The notes below the pieces were generated by a model. The model was not told the origin of the DNA and did no database searches. It saw nothing but the letters and a program-made list of their open reading frames with translations. From assembly GCA_017640665.1 (NCBI GenBank), contig JAEPQE010000002.1, forward strand, positions 868,001 through 932,000: a stretch of DNA of 64,000 bases, given 5' to 3'. The position numbers and the translations under genes are program-made. This DNA comes from Balneolaceae bacterium. GTDB taxonomy: Bacteria; Bacteroidota; Rhodothermia; Balneolales; Balneolaceae. Of the stretch, positions 44,201 through 53,849 are shown piece by piece. Each line of letters begins with the position of its first letter. Position 1 is the stretch's first letter.

Positions 44201-44302
44201 AACACTAAAAAATGATACGAATACAATGCTTAACAGAGCGACTCCGAGGGCTTTAAGAATTGCTTTTCCGGGTAATGGCTTGATGGTTTGGATGTATTTC
44301 AT
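41231..44302 (-). CDS. SusC/RagA-like TonB-linked outer-membrane transporter
   Basis: A 1023-residue protein. Signal peptide (about 1-38), CarboxypepD_reg-like domain (about 40-115, SGTVYDAETMETLPGVNIVIKG), the SusC plug (about 120-235) with VIGYGAVRKRDVTGSI, SLQGKVSGVQITTTSGAPGA, VRIRGVGTFNNSSPIYVVDGV and ATAIYGSRGANGVVLVQT, then a 22-strand-size barrel ending in PRVISIGFNTTF with a terminal Phe. It is first in the minus-strand PUL transcript. Together with SusD it should import oligosaccharides in a TonB-dependent way. Confidence 0.95.
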   Translation of the reverse strand: MKYIQTIKPLPGKAILKALGVALLSIVFVSFFSVASQAQTQVSGTVYDAETMETLPGVNIVIKGTSRGTSTNVDGYFTLRLNEGENILVFSFLGFQTKEVDVTGQSEITVELETVVGTLDELVVIGYGAVRKRDVTGSIGRVSSEDLGKVTSLNAEQSLQGKVSGVQITTTSGAPGASAAVRIRGVGTFNNSSPIYVVDGVIIDDISFLNPGDIESMEVLKDASATAIYGSRGANGVVLVQTRSGSGIGDRPQIFVSSESGIQQLEKKIDLLNGRQFAIIANEIRSGSYNNVDAVPDTDWQDEVFRTALIQNHQISVSGASERGDYYISLGYFQQEGIIESSEYERISLKLNNTYKISKDFKVGNNITVSPYTQRIAPNATFAVYRAQPVLEPFYDDGSYGVVFNVGNPLASIDFSNNYNRGVRAVGNVYAEGIIANTLLLKTSFGIDGAINRAENFTPAFTIFNPDGTASQQNNDFSDIFKGETYNYTWLWENTANYIQDFGKHSVNAVAGLTMQQTRSEIIRLSGENVIRDGEDFWYVLPSYIVDEANNINQLNSIFNGVDAGQYYNMISFLGRVVYSYDDKYTTTITMRRDGSSKFAEENRWGYFPSFALGWNIDREKFMEEVSFISNLKLRASWGIIGNEKITYYDRFSRVNSGLLAVFGSPDASYIAATYGKSGNEDLKWETTTQTDIGLEMTVFEGRLSAELDYYNRETDDILVELSTPGHLGNGQGQRIRYNAASVVNRGIEFSMGWEDNIGEVGYEIDVVGNTIHNEVLAIGGNSGIDSVLFGGALANGQLVTQSRVGLPIGAFYGYVTDGIFQNQAELDAYPHLSQADVGDLRFVDTNGDGRINGDDRTYIGSPTPDLVFGANFSLNFRNWDMSFDFQGQYGNEIFNGKNVVRPDPYNFEQHVWNRWTGEGTSNSEPRPSYGGYNFLPSDRFIQDGSYIRLRSLILGYSLPTSLLERLDIDRARFYIKATNLLTWAKYTGYTPEIGSGNVLSNGIDTGIYPIPRVISIGFNTTF

Positions 44303-44605
44303 AAGTGTACGTTGAATTACTTATTCTCTCTCCTTTATAATCTAAATTCGCCCGAGATCAATTTACTTTGTATTTCTACTGTTTATCGAAACTCAAGGCG
44401 ATTCAGATTTTTAGGATAAAAAGCTTTTATGGATTCCAGATAAACACCTAAGTAAATATTGTTCACCATGCACACTATTACAAGCTGCATCAACACAATA
44501 AGATTACTACATAGCTTTGGAAGCGCTTTTTAGCACTACAACAATACTACGTCACTTGCTGGGAATTGGCTCTTAATTGGTTTTTAAAGAAGGTTTTGAC
44601 TACGG
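44303..44605. promoter_or_regulatory. Leader/promoter region of the PUL
   Basis: 303 bases with no gene, upstream of susC and downstream of the DUF420 gene (both minus). It must hold the susC promoter. Visible features are AAAGGAGAGAG on the minus strand about 26 bases before the susC start, rather distant for an SD site, and a near-palindrome ATAAAAAGCTTTTAT at 44416-44430. No confident promoter boxes were identified. Confidence 0.45.
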
Positions 44606-45175
44606 TTACCCAAAACTCTTCAACAGAATAAAAACCATCACCCCGGTAACAGAAACATATAGCCAAATAGGAAAGGTCCACTTAGAGACTTTGCGGTGAG
44701 TTTCAAACTTCCCTGAGAAGGCAAAGAAGAAACTTGTTAATACTAAGGGGACAACAAAAGCTGAAAGTACGATGTGCGTGATGAGAATAAAGAAATAAAT
44801 GGGGCGGATAACACCTTCTCCTTCGAATGGAGTGTCTCCCACAAAATTATGATAAATCACATAGCTCACCAGAAATAAAGAGGACGTGATAAACGCACTT
44901 ATCATATAGTTCATGTGTTTAGAGAAATTCCGGCGTTTTATCTCCCGGAAACCCAACAATAGAAAGATAGTGCTGAACGAGTTAAAGGTCGCATTCAAAA
45001 ATGAAAGGTTTTTTACCCAGGGAATTTCGGATGTTGCCGGAGCTTTGAAATAAATCAACCAGATCAGGAAGAGGAGCGCAGCCACACTCACTCCTATTAT
45101 CATAGATATCGCCCGCTTCGTATTAATTTGTTCAAAAGCCTTAATGCTTTCCGGTAGATTCAGATCATTAACCAT
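44606..45175 (-). CDS. DUF420 membrane protein (oxidase-assembly CtaM/YozB-like)
   Basis: A 189-residue protein with about five membrane helices, matching DUF420: LNATFNSFSTIFLLLGFREIKRRNFSKHMNYMISAF, YHNFVGDTPFEG and ILITHIVLSAFVVPLVLTSFFFAF, then HRKVSKWTFPIWLYVSVTGVMVF. The conserved His residues in TM loops are present. In Gram-positive bacteria the DUF420 protein CtaM is needed for heme-copper oxidase function. The gene lies next to, but divergent from, the act/cox operon, which supports a role in oxidase biogenesis. Confidence 0.87.
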   Translation of the reverse strand: MVNDLNLPESIKAFEQINTKRAISMIIGVSVAALLFLIWLIYFKAPATSEIPWVKNLSFLNATFNSFSTIFLLLGFREIKRRNFSKHMNYMISAFITSSLFLVSYVIYHNFVGDTPFEGEGVIRPIYFFILITHIVLSAFVVPLVLTSFFFAFSGKFETHRKVSKWTFPIWLYVSVTGVMVFILLKSFG

Positions 45176-45471
45176 TAATATAAATTCTAATCTTTTTCTC
45201 GTTTACTGAGTGCCTTAAAGTTACGGTAATCCTCAGGCATTATTCAGTTTATTTGAGAGTGAAACCAAGATTTTTATCTAAATGTTCTTATCTTCGGCAC
45301 GAAAAAAACTAACTAAAGTTAACACGGAATTTCTGAGTTTTATTTAGAACGAATTTAAATAAGAATTAGGGTCATCTTTAAGTACAATTCGAATCAAAAA
45401 TTCGATAGTTTTGCCCGGCTTCTTAATTAGAGTTAGCAACTCGGATCCACAAACTTAATCAGCAATTTTTT
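45176..45471. promoter_or_regulatory. Divergent promoter region of the act-cox operon
   Basis: 296 bases between the divergent DUF420 and actA genes, expected to hold the promoter of the 13-kb respiratory operon. A short inverted repeat TCGAAT-CAAAA-ATTCGA is at 45389-45405. I see no other gene and no confident promoter boxes. Confidence 0.45.
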
Positions 45472-46116
45472 ATGGCGCAGATTTTCCCGAAGTGGACAAA
45501 TCAAGTTCCTCGCAAAATACTTATTGGATTGATTGTCACAGCAAATGTGATAATTCTTGGGATTTGGTATTTTTTCTCTCCTAAATATACTGATGTTGGA
45601 TACGCTCCGACTCAACCCGTTCCTTACTCTCACAAAGTTCATGTAGACAAGCTCGGCCTCGATTGCCAGTATTGTCATACCTCTGTGTTTGAGTCGAAGC
45701 AGGCAAACATCCCTCCTACTCAAACCTGTATGAACTGCCACAGCCAGGTATTAACGGATAGCGAAAAACTTGAGCCTATCCGTGAAAGTTGGGAAACAGG
45801 TAAAGCGGTGGAGTGGGTGCGAGTTCATAATTTAGCTGACTATGCTTATTTCAATCACGCTGCCCACGTTAATGTTGGGGTTGGTTGTGAAAGTTGCCAT
45901 GGCCGTATCGATAAGATGGAAGTTGTTTATCAAACAGAACCTTTAAGTATGAGTTGGTGCCTGGATTGCCATCGTGAGCCTGAAAAATATTTACGCCCTG
46001 TAGAAGAAGTAACCACTATGGGCTATGAAGTAGAAGACCAAATTTTACTTGGAAGCGAATTAGTTAAGAAAAATAATGTAAGTCCTCCGCAATACTGCCA
46101 GGGCTGTCATTATTAA
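45472..46116 (+). CDS. actA: Alternative complex III subunit ActA (pentaheme cytochrome c)
   Basis: A 214-residue protein with one N-terminal membrane anchor (about 20-38) and five CxxCH heme sites: CQYCH, CMNCH, CESCH, CLDCH and CQGCH. Additional histidines (for example YSHKVHVD and FNHAAHV) can serve as distal ligands as in the cytochrome c3/c7 fold. This is ActA, the periplasmic pentaheme subunit of alternative complex III, which carries electrons from the quinol site to the cytochrome c domains. It is first in the operon, 32 bases before actB. Confidence 0.95.
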   Translation: MAQIFPKWTNQVPRKILIGLIVTANVIILGIWYFFSPKYTDVGYAPTQPVPYSHKVHVDKLGLDCQYCHTSVFESKQANIPPTQTCMNCHSQVLTDSEKLEPIRESWETGKAVEWVRVHNLADYAYFNHAAHVNVGVGCESCHGRIDKMEVVYQTEPLSMSWCLDCHREPEKYLRPVEEVTTMGYEVEDQILLGSELVKKNNVSPPQYCQGCHY

Positions 46117-46148
46117 TAACGAAGGATTTTGAACCTATACATCACCAG

Positions 46149-49100
46149 ATGAGCGAAGTAACACAGAATACCTACTGGAAAAGCTTAAACGAATTAGCTC
46201 AGAATAAAGAATATCAAAACTTTGTTGAACGGGAGTTCCCTGAGAATGCTACTGAATTAACCGATGGGGTATCACGTAAGGGGTTCCTTAGAGTGATGGG
46301 AGCCTCTATTGCTCTTGCAGGATTTGCAGCTTGCCGACGCCCTGTTCAAAAAATTCTGCCTTATTCCCGACAACCTGAAAATGTTGTGCCGGGCGTACCT
46401 TTATTTTATGCAACGTCAATGCCCTTTCAGGGAAGCCTGACTGGATTAATCGTAGAAAATCATGAAGGAAGACCAACCAAGGTAGAAGGAAATGACCTTC
46501 ATCCGGGAAGTTGGGGTAATACTAATGCCTACCATCAGGCAACTATGTTGGAGATGTACGACCCTGATCGTTCAACGTCTCCATTAAGAAATGGTGATAA
46601 AGCTTCCACTAACGATTTTGTTGTTTTTGCTCAGGAGTATTTCGCTGACCGGAACAAACGAGTGGCCTTTATTTCTGAAGCTAACTCCTCTCCTACCTTT
46701 CAGGCTCTTAAAGAAGGTGCTCTTCGTAAGTTTAATAACGCCAGTTGGGTTACCTACGAGCCTTTTGGAGAAGACAACAGTATAGAAGGAAACCGAATTG
46801 CATTTGGTAGTCGGCTCAGAACACATTACGATTACACCAATGCAGATATAGTAGTTTCGCTGGATGATGATTTTCTTGCTGCCACACATCCAAATAATGT
46901 AGAGTATGCAAAACAGGTTACTGGTCGGCGTAAAGTAACCAGCACCAGTGACGGTATGAACCGGATTTACTCGGTTGAAAACGGATTTACTTTAACCGGT
47001 TCTTTTGCTGATCACCGACTTCGTGTTAAGGCCAGTGAAGTTGAAGCATTTGCAAATGCACTGGCAGGAGCGCTTTCAAGCCGTATCAATGGATTGAATA
47101 CCTTCTCAGGTGTAAACAACCAATTTACCGGAAGTGATTTCTTAACTGCTATGGCTGACGACCTGGCTTCCAATGCAGGGAGAACAGCTGTTTCAATCGG
47201 GCTTTCTCATTCAGCAAATGCTCATGCAGTTGTAGCTGCCATAAATGTAGCATTAGACAATGTAGGCAGCACCGTAAACTATTTAGAAGTTCCATCGTTC
47301 GACAATCAGAATAACAAACAAGCTTTTGCTGATCTTGTTACTGAGATGAAAGCCGGAAATGTTGATGCCGTTGTAATGATTGGCACAAATCCAAGCCTGA
47401 CAGCTCCCGCAGATCTCGATTTTGCAAGTGCACTTGGCAATGTGGAAGAAACTATTCACTTCGGAACTTATCGCGATGAAAGTTCAAAAGGCGCAAGCTG
47501 GCATATAAGTCGTTCTCATTTCCTTGAGTCATGGGGTGATGGATATTCTTTCGGTGGTGCACGTTCTGTGATTCAGCCACAAATTCAGCCTTTACACGAC
47601 TCATTAAGCGAACTAGAATTCCTGAATGCGATTGTTTACGAAGAACGTGTTTCAGGATATGAGTTGGTTCAGAATACTTTTAAAGGATACTATTCTAGTA
47701 ATTTTGAAAATCGCTGGAAAGATATCCTTCACGATGGAATTGATATCAGAGACGGATACAGCAGAGCAAATGTAAGGCTCCGTTCTGTTTCTCCTGCTCA
47801 AACCTCTTCCGTTGATGGGTTAGAAATTGTAATTCGCCCGGATGCATCAGTTTATGATGGTCGTTTTGCAAATCTTGGATGGTTACAGGAGCTTCCTGAT
47901 CCAATGACCAAGATTACATGGGATAACGTTGCACTTATGAGCCCTGCAACTGCAGCTCAACTTGGTGTTGAAAATGAAGATCTTGTAAATATTGCAGTAA
48001 ATGGTACTCCGGTAGAAATAGCAGCCTGGATTCAACCGGGACATGCTGATGATTCCATTACCTTACATGTTGGATATGGAAGACAAGGAATTGGCCGGGT
48101 AGCTGATGTCGACTCCGACACCTCTCAACTTTTTGATAAAACAGTTACCGCCGGGGGCGTAAATGTATATCCTCTTCGCAGAACTGCAGGAATGCTCTTC
48201 ACAAGTGGAAGCATTTCCAAAGCAAGTGGAACTTACAGTATTTCTTGTGTTCAGGATCATCACAGCCTTGAAGGTCGTGATATGTATCGTCAGGCTTCTT
48301 TGAGTTATTATAAAGAGCATCCTGAATATGCATCTTTCAAATCTGTTCATAAATATGCAGTTCCCGGCATGAAGGAAGCTGCAGAAATGGGCGAAGATCA
48401 GCCGATTTCATTGTTTAATGAACAAACATACCCGGAAAGTGAACCACAATGGGGTATGGCTATAGATTTGAATTCTTGTTTCGGGTGCGGTGTTTGTGTT
48501 ATTGCTTGTCAGAGTGAGAATAACATCCCGGTTATTGGAAAACGTGAAGTTGGTCGTGGTCGTGAAATGCACTGGATCAGAAATGACCGTTATTATGTAG
48601 GTGACGAAAATGAGCCTCAGGCTGTTCACCAACCTGTACCATGTATGCATTGCGAATTAGCACCATGCGAGCAGGTTTGCCCGGTAGCTGCTACCACTCA
48701 CAGCCCGGATGGAATGAACCAGATGACGTACAACCGTTGTATTGGTACCCGATATTGTGCCAATAACTGTCCATTCAAAGTTCGAAGGTTCAATTTCTTC
48801 AACTATCCGAAAGAATATTTAACAACCGGAGAAGATCCGGATATCATCCAAATGGCAATGAACCCTGAAGTTACTGTGCGTTTCCGCGGGGTTATGGAAA
48901 AATGTACCTACTGTGTACAGCGTGTTAATCGTGCAAAAATCAGTGCCAAGATCGAAACAGGTTCTCCAAAACCTGCAGAAGGCACGGTAGTTACAGCATG
49001 TCAACAAGCATGCCCTGCTGACGCCATTTACTTTGGTGATTTAACCGATGAGAATAGCGAAGTTTCCAAAATTAAGCGTAACGAGCGTAATTATCTGATG

Positions 49101-49202
49101 CTTGAAGAGCTCAACGTTCGTCCGCGTACTTCTTATGTAGCAAAATTAACCAACCCGAATCCGGCATTGGTAGACGAAACTAAAATGGAACCTGCCCACT
49201 AA
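46149..49202 (+). CDS. actB: Alternative complex III subunit ActB (Fe-S / molybdopterin-like)
   Basis: A 1017-residue protein fusing a molybdopterin-oxidoreductase-like domain and an iron-sulfur domain. The N-terminus carries a Tat-variant signal ([21 protein letters not shown]). Residues about 60-740 form the molybdopterin-like part, which in this family binds no Mo cofactor. From 777 there are four cysteine clusters: [41 protein letters not shown] and CTYCVQRV...CQQACP, fitting three [4Fe-4S] and one [3Fe-4S]. In the known complex ActB conducts electrons from ActC/F to ActA. Its stop overlaps the actC start (TAATG). Confidence 0.95.
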   Translation: MSEVTQNTYWKSLNELAQNKEYQNFVEREFPENATELTDGVSRKGFLRVMGASIALAGFAACRRPVQKILPYSRQPENVVPGVPLFYATSMPFQGSLTGLIVENHEGRPTKVEGNDLHPGSWGNTNAYHQATMLEMYDPDRSTSPLRNGDKASTNDFVVFAQEYFADRNKRVAFISEANSSPTFQALKEGALRKFNNASWVTYEPFGEDNSIEGNRIAFGSRLRTHYDYTNADIVVSLDDDFLAATHPNNVEYAKQVTGRRKVTSTSDGMNRIYSVENGFTLTGSFADHRLRVKASEVEAFANALAGALSSRINGLNTFSGVNNQFTGSDFLTAMADDLASNAGRTAVSIGLSHSANAHAVVAAINVALDNVGSTVNYLEVPSFDNQNNKQAFADLVTEMKAGNVDAVVMIGTNPSLTAPADLDFASALGNVEETIHFGTYRDESSKGASWHISRSHFLESWGDGYSFGGARSVIQPQIQPLHDSLSELEFLNAIVYEERVSGYELVQNTFKGYYSSNFENRWKDILHDGIDIRDGYSRANVRLRSVSPAQTSSVDGLEIVIRPDASVYDGRFANLGWLQELPDPMTKITWDNVALMSPATAAQLGVENEDLVNIAVNGTPVEIAAWIQPGHADDSITLHVGYGRQGIGRVADVDSDTSQLFDKTVTAGGVNVYPLRRTAGMLFTSGSISKASGTYSISCVQDHHSLEGRDMYRQASLSYYKEHPEYASFKSVHKYAVPGMKEAAEMGEDQPISLFNEQTYPESEPQWGMAIDLNSCFGCGVCVIACQSENNIPVIGKREVGRGREMHWIRNDRYYVGDENEPQAVHQPVPCMHCELAPCEQVCPVAATTHSPDGMNQMTYNRCIGTRYCANNCPFKVRRFNFFNYPKEYLTTGEDPDIIQMAMNPEVTVRFRGVMEKCTYCVQRVNRAKISAKIETGSPKPAEGTVVTACQQACPADAIYFGDLTDENSEVSKIKRNERNYLMLEELNVRPRTSYVAKLTNPNPALVDETKMEPAH

Positions 49203-50629
49203 TGAGTAAATACGAATACATACCTGAACCAGCGCTCGTAAAAGGCAATCACAGCTTTTCCAGCATAACTAAACTGGTTACTGATGTAAACTTAAGACCT
49301 ACTCCTAAACCATGGTATGCCGCCATGCTGCTAGCAAACGCTTTTCTGGGTGTTTTTCTGGTTGCAGTCGCTTACCTGATTTGGGAAGGAACCGGTATTT
49401 GGGGATTAATGAACCCTGTTGGTTGGGGTTGGGCGATTATTAACTTTGTATGGTGGGTTGGTATTGGTCACGCCGGAACATTGATTTCCGCAATTCTCTT
49501 CCTATTCAGGCAGGATTGGCGTACCGCTATTAACCGTTTTGCTGAAGCAATGACCATTTTCGCCGTAATTTGTGCGTTGATGTTCCCCGGAATTCACGTT
49601 GGTCGTATTTGGGTGATTTATTGGGTATTCCCGATTCCAAACCAAATGGCAATGTGGCCGAACTTCAACTCTCCCCTACTTTGGGATGTGTTTGCAGTAT
49701 CCACCTATTTCACTGTTTCTTTGCTGTTCTGGTATGTTGGATTAGTTCCTGATCTTGCTACTCTTCGTGATAAAGCAAAAGATAAAGTCAGAAAAATTGC
49801 TTACGGAATTGCAGCTCTTGGCTGGACCGGAAGTGGCCGTAATTGGTGGAATTATGAAAAAGCGTATATGATCCTGGCTGGTCTTGCTACTCCACTTGTA
49901 CTTTCTGTACACACGATTGTATCCTTTGACTTTGCCGTTTCTATGATACCCGGGTGGCACACCACCATTTTCCCTCCTTACTTCGTAGCCGGTGCAGTCT
50001 TCTCCGGTTTCGCGATGGTACTTACCCTAATGATTATCTGTCGTAAAATTTACGGCATGGAAGACATCATGACTGACGACCACATGGAGAAGATGAATAT
50101 CATTATTCTGGTAACTGGTTCGATGGTAGGTTTTGCGTACATGATGGAATTTTTCATCGCCTGGTACAGTGGCGTTGAGTATGAAAAAGCTATTTTTATG
50201 CTGCGAGCTACTGGTCCTTATGCATGGGCTTACTGGATAATGATGCTTTGTAATGTGATTTCACCACAAGTATTCTGGTCAAAAAAATTGAGACGAAATG
50301 TGAATTTTACATTCTTCATTTCAATTGTGGTAAACATTGGTATGTGGTTCGAGCGATTTGTGATTACTGTAACTTCGCTTGCCAACGATTATCTGCCGTC
50401 GTCATGGGATTACTTCTCCCCTACCATCTGGGACGTGTTAACTTATGTAGGAACCTTCGGGATTTTCTTCACATTATTCCTTGCCTTCCTGCGCTTCCTA
50501 CCAATGATTGCGATCGCGGAAATCAAAGCAGTTATGCCACAGGCAGATCCACATAACTATGATGAGGAAACCCAAGAATATCATCCACACGAAGTGGTAG
50601 TTCCTAAACCTCAAGCCGAGACGGTTTAA
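49202..50629 (+). CDS. actC: Alternative complex III subunit ActC (NrfD-like membrane subunit)
   Basis: A 475-residue integral membrane protein with about ten helices, of the NrfD/PsrC family: [68 protein letters not shown] and [20 protein letters not shown]. Conserved His residues and the loop [17 protein letters not shown] match ActC of alternative complex III, which supplies a quinol-binding site and a proton path. It overlaps actB by one base and precedes actD by 5 bases. The call is firm from both motif and operon order. Confidence 0.95.
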   Translation: MSKYEYIPEPALVKGNHSFSSITKLVTDVNLRPTPKPWYAAMLLANAFLGVFLVAVAYLIWEGTGIWGLMNPVGWGWAIINFVWWVGIGHAGTLISAILFLFRQDWRTAINRFAEAMTIFAVICALMFPGIHVGRIWVIYWVFPIPNQMAMWPNFNSPLLWDVFAVSTYFTVSLLFWYVGLVPDLATLRDKAKDKVRKIAYGIAALGWTGSGRNWWNYEKAYMILAGLATPLVLSVHTIVSFDFAVSMIPGWHTTIFPPYFVAGAVFSGFAMVLTLMIICRKIYGMEDIMTDDHMEKMNIIILVTGSMVGFAYMMEFFIAWYSGVEYEKAIFMLRATGPYAWAYWIMMLCNVISPQVFWSKKLRRNVNFTFFISIVVNIGMWFERFVITVTSLANDYLPSSWDYFSPTIWDVLTYVGTFGIFFTLFLAFLRFLPMIAIAEIKAVMPQADPHNYDEETQEYHPHEVVVPKPQAETV

Positions 50630-50634
50630 AGAAT

Positions 50635-51183
50635 ATGAGTACTAACGATCAAAACACTGAGTTATACGGTATCCTTGCTGAGTTCAAGAATCCAAAAGCT
50701 TTACTTGATGCTTCTGAAAAAGTAGTTGAAGCCGGATACGATAAATTTGATACCTACGCCCCTTTCCCAATTCACGGAATTGATAAGGCGATGAATCTCC
50801 CAAAATCTAAATTGGGATGGATCGTACTGGGTCATGGAATTCTTGGATTTACCGGAGCCATCGCTATGATGTATTTTATGTCAGTAATCGATTACCCAAT
50901 CAATATCAGTGGTAAACCATTTTTTAACGCGCCGGCATGGGTACCTGTAACTTTTGAGTTAACAGTACTTCTATCAGCATTTGGTGCGGTTTTCGGAATG
51001 TTTTTCTTAAACGGACTTCCAAGATTGAACAACCCTCTTTTTAATGTTGAACGCTTTAAAAAAGCAACTGATGATGGCTTCTTTGTTTGTATAGAAGCTT
51101 CTGACAGTAAATTTCAGGAAGATTTAGTGCGTCAGTTATTTGAAGAAGCAGGTGCTACTCATATTGAGGAAGTATATGACTAA
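50635..51183 (+). CDS. actD: Alternative complex III subunit ActD (DUF3341)
   Basis: A 182-residue protein of the DUF3341 family. It starts with YGILAEFKNPKALLDASEKVVEAGYDKFDTYAPFPIHGID and has two membrane helices (about 63-85 and 104-127), then LPRLNNPLFNVERFKKATDDGFF and a C-terminal soluble end FEEAGATHIEEVYD. In the solved complex ActD packs beside ActC/ActF and does not bind cofactors. The stop overlaps the actE start. Confidence 0.94.
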   Translation: MSTNDQNTELYGILAEFKNPKALLDASEKVVEAGYDKFDTYAPFPIHGIDKAMNLPKSKLGWIVLGHGILGFTGAIAMMYFMSVIDYPINISGKPFFNAPAWVPVTFELTVLLSAFGAVFGMFFLNGLPRLNNPLFNVERFKKATDDGFFVCIEASDSKFQEDLVRQLFEEAGATHIEEVYD

Positions 51184-52213
51184 GAGTAATCACGGAATAT
51201 CATCGTTCATGAACGCAAACGGAATTAAAAAAATCGCCGGTATATTTATACTAGGCGGTATATTAGTTGGATGCAGAGGTACTATTTCTGAAAAACCTCC
51301 AATCCATCCTAATATGAACATGGATCAACAACTGCGAAACGAGGCCCAGGAAGAAAATAACTTCTTTGAAGACGGTCGTTCCATGCGTCAGCCTGTTGAA
51401 GGAACAGTAGCACGTGGCTTCAGAAAAGCTGATTTAGCTTACTATGAGGGTGTAGATGAAAACGGCGATTGGGTTACTGAAGCCCCTGTTGAGTTTACTC
51501 AGTCTTTCCTATACAGAGGAAAAGAGCGTTATGAAATCTATTGTACCCCTTGCCACAGTATTACCGGGAACGGACAGGGTATAATAATGACCGGTGGCTA
51601 TGGATATGTTCCTGCTCCGACATTTCACCAGGATCGATTAAGGGAAGCTCCTGATGGAGAAATCTACTCTGCTATTTACAATGGGGTAAGAAACATGCCT
51701 TCTTATGCACATCAAATTAAAGTTGAAGACCGATGGGCTATTGTTGGCTACATCCGGGCTCTTCAAGCCAGTCAAAATGCTACAGAAGATGAAATGTCTG
51801 AGTTTGACATCAATTTAGATGAAATAAAAGCCGAATTCGAAGCTGAGCAACAACGACTAGCTGAACTTCAGGAAGCAAGAACAGCAAGCCAGGGTGAAGT
51901 TGTAGCAACTGCAGAACGTGGAAAAGAAGTTAGTACCCAGTGGGCCTGTCAAACTTGCCATTCCCTCGATGGATCAGTTGTAATTGGTCCGAGCTGGTTA
52001 AATTTATATGGAAGTGAAGGACAGGTAGTTACCCAGGATGGGGAAACTATCACAGTAACTAAGGATGATGAGTATCTCATCGAGTCAATTGTGAGTCCAT
52101 ATGCAAAAGTTACTGAAGGCTTTGATCCATTGATGGCAGATGCTTACGGATCACTTTCAGAAGCCGACCTTAAATCATTGGTAGAATACATTAAAACGCT
52201 GAGCGATAACTAA
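51176..52213 (+). CDS. actE: Alternative complex III subunit ActE with an extra cytochrome c domain
   Basis: About 345 residues from the ATG at 51176 (an 8-base overlap with actD), with a lipobox (GGILVGC; Cys33), or from the ATG at 51209 with the same lipobox. The first domain is the normal ActE monoheme site CTPCHS (Cys123, Cys126, His127; Met in VRNMPSYAH). After an Ala/Glu-rich linker, a second cytochrome c domain starts at ACQTCHSLDG (Cys258, Cys261, His262; Met in DPLMADAYG). The second domain resembles the one fused to CoxB in this operon. The usual ActE has one heme, so this is a domain fusion that would add an electron carrier next to the oxidase. Confidence 0.9.
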   Translation: MTKSNHGISSFMNANGIKKIAGIFILGGILVGCRGTISEKPPIHPNMNMDQQLRNEAQEENNFFEDGRSMRQPVEGTVARGFRKADLAYYEGVDENGDWVTEAPVEFTQSFLYRGKERYEIYCTPCHSITGNGQGIIMTGGYGYVPAPTFHQDRLREAPDGEIYSAIYNGVRNMPSYAHQIKVEDRWAIVGYIRALQASQNATEDEMSEFDINLDEIKAEFEAEQQRLAELQEARTASQGEVVATAERGKEVSTQWACQTCHSLDGSVVIGPSWLNLYGSEGQVVTQDGETITVTKDDEYLIESIVSPYAKVTEGFDPLMADAYGSLSEADLKSLVEYIKTLSDN

Positions 52214-52236
52214 GAGATTGCTTAAACACACAGAAA

Positions 52237-53442
52237 ATGAGTCATAAGCCTACAATTACCGATTCTTTACAATTTTCAGCTGATAGTAAAATACCTCAGG
52301 TTTTGCTTGGAGTTGGAGTAGTTGGACTGATCCTCAGTGCCATTGGATACTTCACAAATACTGATCAGTTCTTCTTTTCTTACCTGGTTAGTTTCACATT
52401 CTTTACAGGTATTGCTTTAGCTTCCGTGTTTATGGTGATGTTTCATCATATCACAAAGTCAAAATGGGGCGTAGTTGTACGCCGTATTCCTGAAGTGTTT
52501 GGATCTAATATCTGGATTTGGGCGATTTTTATTATTCCCGTGATTCTTGGAATTCATAATCTGTATCATTGGAGCCATGAAGACGCAGTTGCTGCCGATA
52601 AAATCCTCAAAGGAAAGTCTGCTTACCTGAACACTCCTTTCTTTATCATTAGGCAGGTAATTTACTTTGCAATCTGGGGATTTGTGGGTCACAAACTATA
52701 CAAAGCTTCTGTTGACCTTGAAAAGACCGGCGACTGGGGTATTACCTCTTTGATGAGGAAAGTAAGTGCACCAGCAATTCCAATTTTTGGACTATCAATC
52801 GCTTTTGCAAGCTTTGACTGGTTAATGTCACTTGACCCACACTGGTTTTCTACCATGTTTGGCGTGTACTTTTTCGCTATCAGCTTCCAGAGCTTCTGGG
52901 CAATTATGATTTTAATGGTATTCTTCCTTCAAAGAAACGGGTACCTCAAAAATACCATTGGTCAATCTCATATTTATGACCTTGGAGCATGGCTATTCGC
53001 ATTCACTGTATTTTATGCCTACATCGCATTCAGTCAGTTCTTACTGATCTATTACGCCAACCTACCGGAAGAAACGCTTTGGTTTTATCACAGACTTGAA
53101 GGCGGATATCAATATATCGCTTACGGATTGCTTCTTTTCAGATTTGCACTCCCTTTCCTTGTATTGTTGAACAGAGAACAGAAGCATAAACGATCGGTAT
53201 TGGCTTTTGTAGCTATTGTAGTGGTTACCATTCATTTTCTTGAACTACACTGGATCGTAAAACCCGCACTGCATCCTGAAGAAGCACATGGATTAAGCTT
53301 TAGCTGGATGGACTTTTCGACTTTCATCGGATTGGGGGGGATTTTCTTCTGGTTATTCTTCAACAGATTTAAACAAAACAGCATGATTCCTGAAAACGAC
53401 CCAAAACTGGATGAATGCTTAGAAAAAACTTATCACCATTAA
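52237..53442 (+). CDS. actF: Alternative complex III subunit ActF (membrane subunit)
   Basis: A 401-residue integral membrane protein with about ten helices. Diagnostic stretches are SASLDWLMSLDPHW-like FASFDWLMSLDPHWFSTMFGVYFFA, IYDLGAWLFAFTVFYAYIAFSQFLLIYYANLPEET, and FLELHWIVKPALHPE. This is ActF, the paralogue of the ActC membrane subunit in alternative complex III, which shapes the quinol site region and lacks cofactors. It starts 23 bases after actE and is followed by a short membrane protein. No truncation is seen. Confidence 0.94.
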   Translation: MSHKPTITDSLQFSADSKIPQVLLGVGVVGLILSAIGYFTNTDQFFFSYLVSFTFFTGIALASVFMVMFHHITKSKWGVVVRRIPEVFGSNIWIWAIFIIPVILGIHNLYHWSHEDAVAADKILKGKSAYLNTPFFIIRQVIYFAIWGFVGHKLYKASVDLEKTGDWGITSLMRKVSAPAIPIFGLSIAFASFDWLMSLDPHWFSTMFGVYFFAISFQSFWAIMILMVFFLQRNGYLKNTIGQSHIYDLGAWLFAFTVFYAYIAFSQFLLIYYANLPEETLWFYHRLEGGYQYIAYGLLLFRFALPFLVLLNREQKHKRSVLAFVAIVVVTIHFLELHWIVKPALHPEEAHGLSFSWMDFSTFIGLGGIFFWLFFNRFKQNSMIPENDPKLDECLEKTYHH

Positions 53443-53455
53443 TTGATTGATAGCT

Positions 53456-53842
53456 ATGTCTGCTGATCACATTGAACTTTCAAAAACGCGTATTTCAAAA
53501 GAAGCCGGAGAAGAGGTTACTCTTGAAACGGAAGATTCCTCTTTTGCAAGAGCTGTTAATCATGGTGTAAATGATGATTCCATGGACTATGGAAAATTAT
53601 ACTTCTGGTCAGGTCTTGGAACTTTTGCCGTTATAGTATTTGTTGTTGCATTGATGTTTTTTGCTCAATTCAGCTTTCTGAGTGCTCAGAGAAATGCATC
53701 TGCATCAAGTACCTATTTAGAGATAACAAAATTGAAAGCAGATCAAAATGAGCAACTCAATTCATTTGGTGTTGTTGATCTGGAAGACGGTGTTTACCAC
53801 ATACCCATAGACGAGGCTATTAATAAAGTAGCCGTTGATTAA
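53456..53842 (+). CDS. Small single-helix membrane protein of the act-cox operon
   Basis: A 128-residue protein from the ATG at 53456; a TTG at 53447 would add three residues. An acidic N-terminal region (1-48) precedes one membrane helix (about 52-72, LGTFAVIVFVVALMFFAQF) and a periplasmic tail ending DGVYHIPIDEAINKVAVD. The closing IPIDEAI motif recurs in small proteins next to bacterial oxidase loci, so a structural or assembly role in the complex is likely. It lies between actF and sco, and its stop is 8 bases before the sco start. Confidence 0.82.
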   Translation: MSADHIELSKTRISKEAGEEVTLETEDSSFARAVNHGVNDDSMDYGKLYFWSGLGTFAVIVFVVALMFFAQFSFLSAQRNASASSTYLEITKLKADQNEQLNSFGVVDLEDGVYHIPIDEAINKVAVD

Positions 53843-53849
53843 TTTTTAT

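Noticed and set aside
45389-45405. TCGAAT-CAAAA-ATTCGA upstream of actA
   Set aside because: A 6-base inverted repeat in AT-rich DNA can occur by chance; not listed as an operator.
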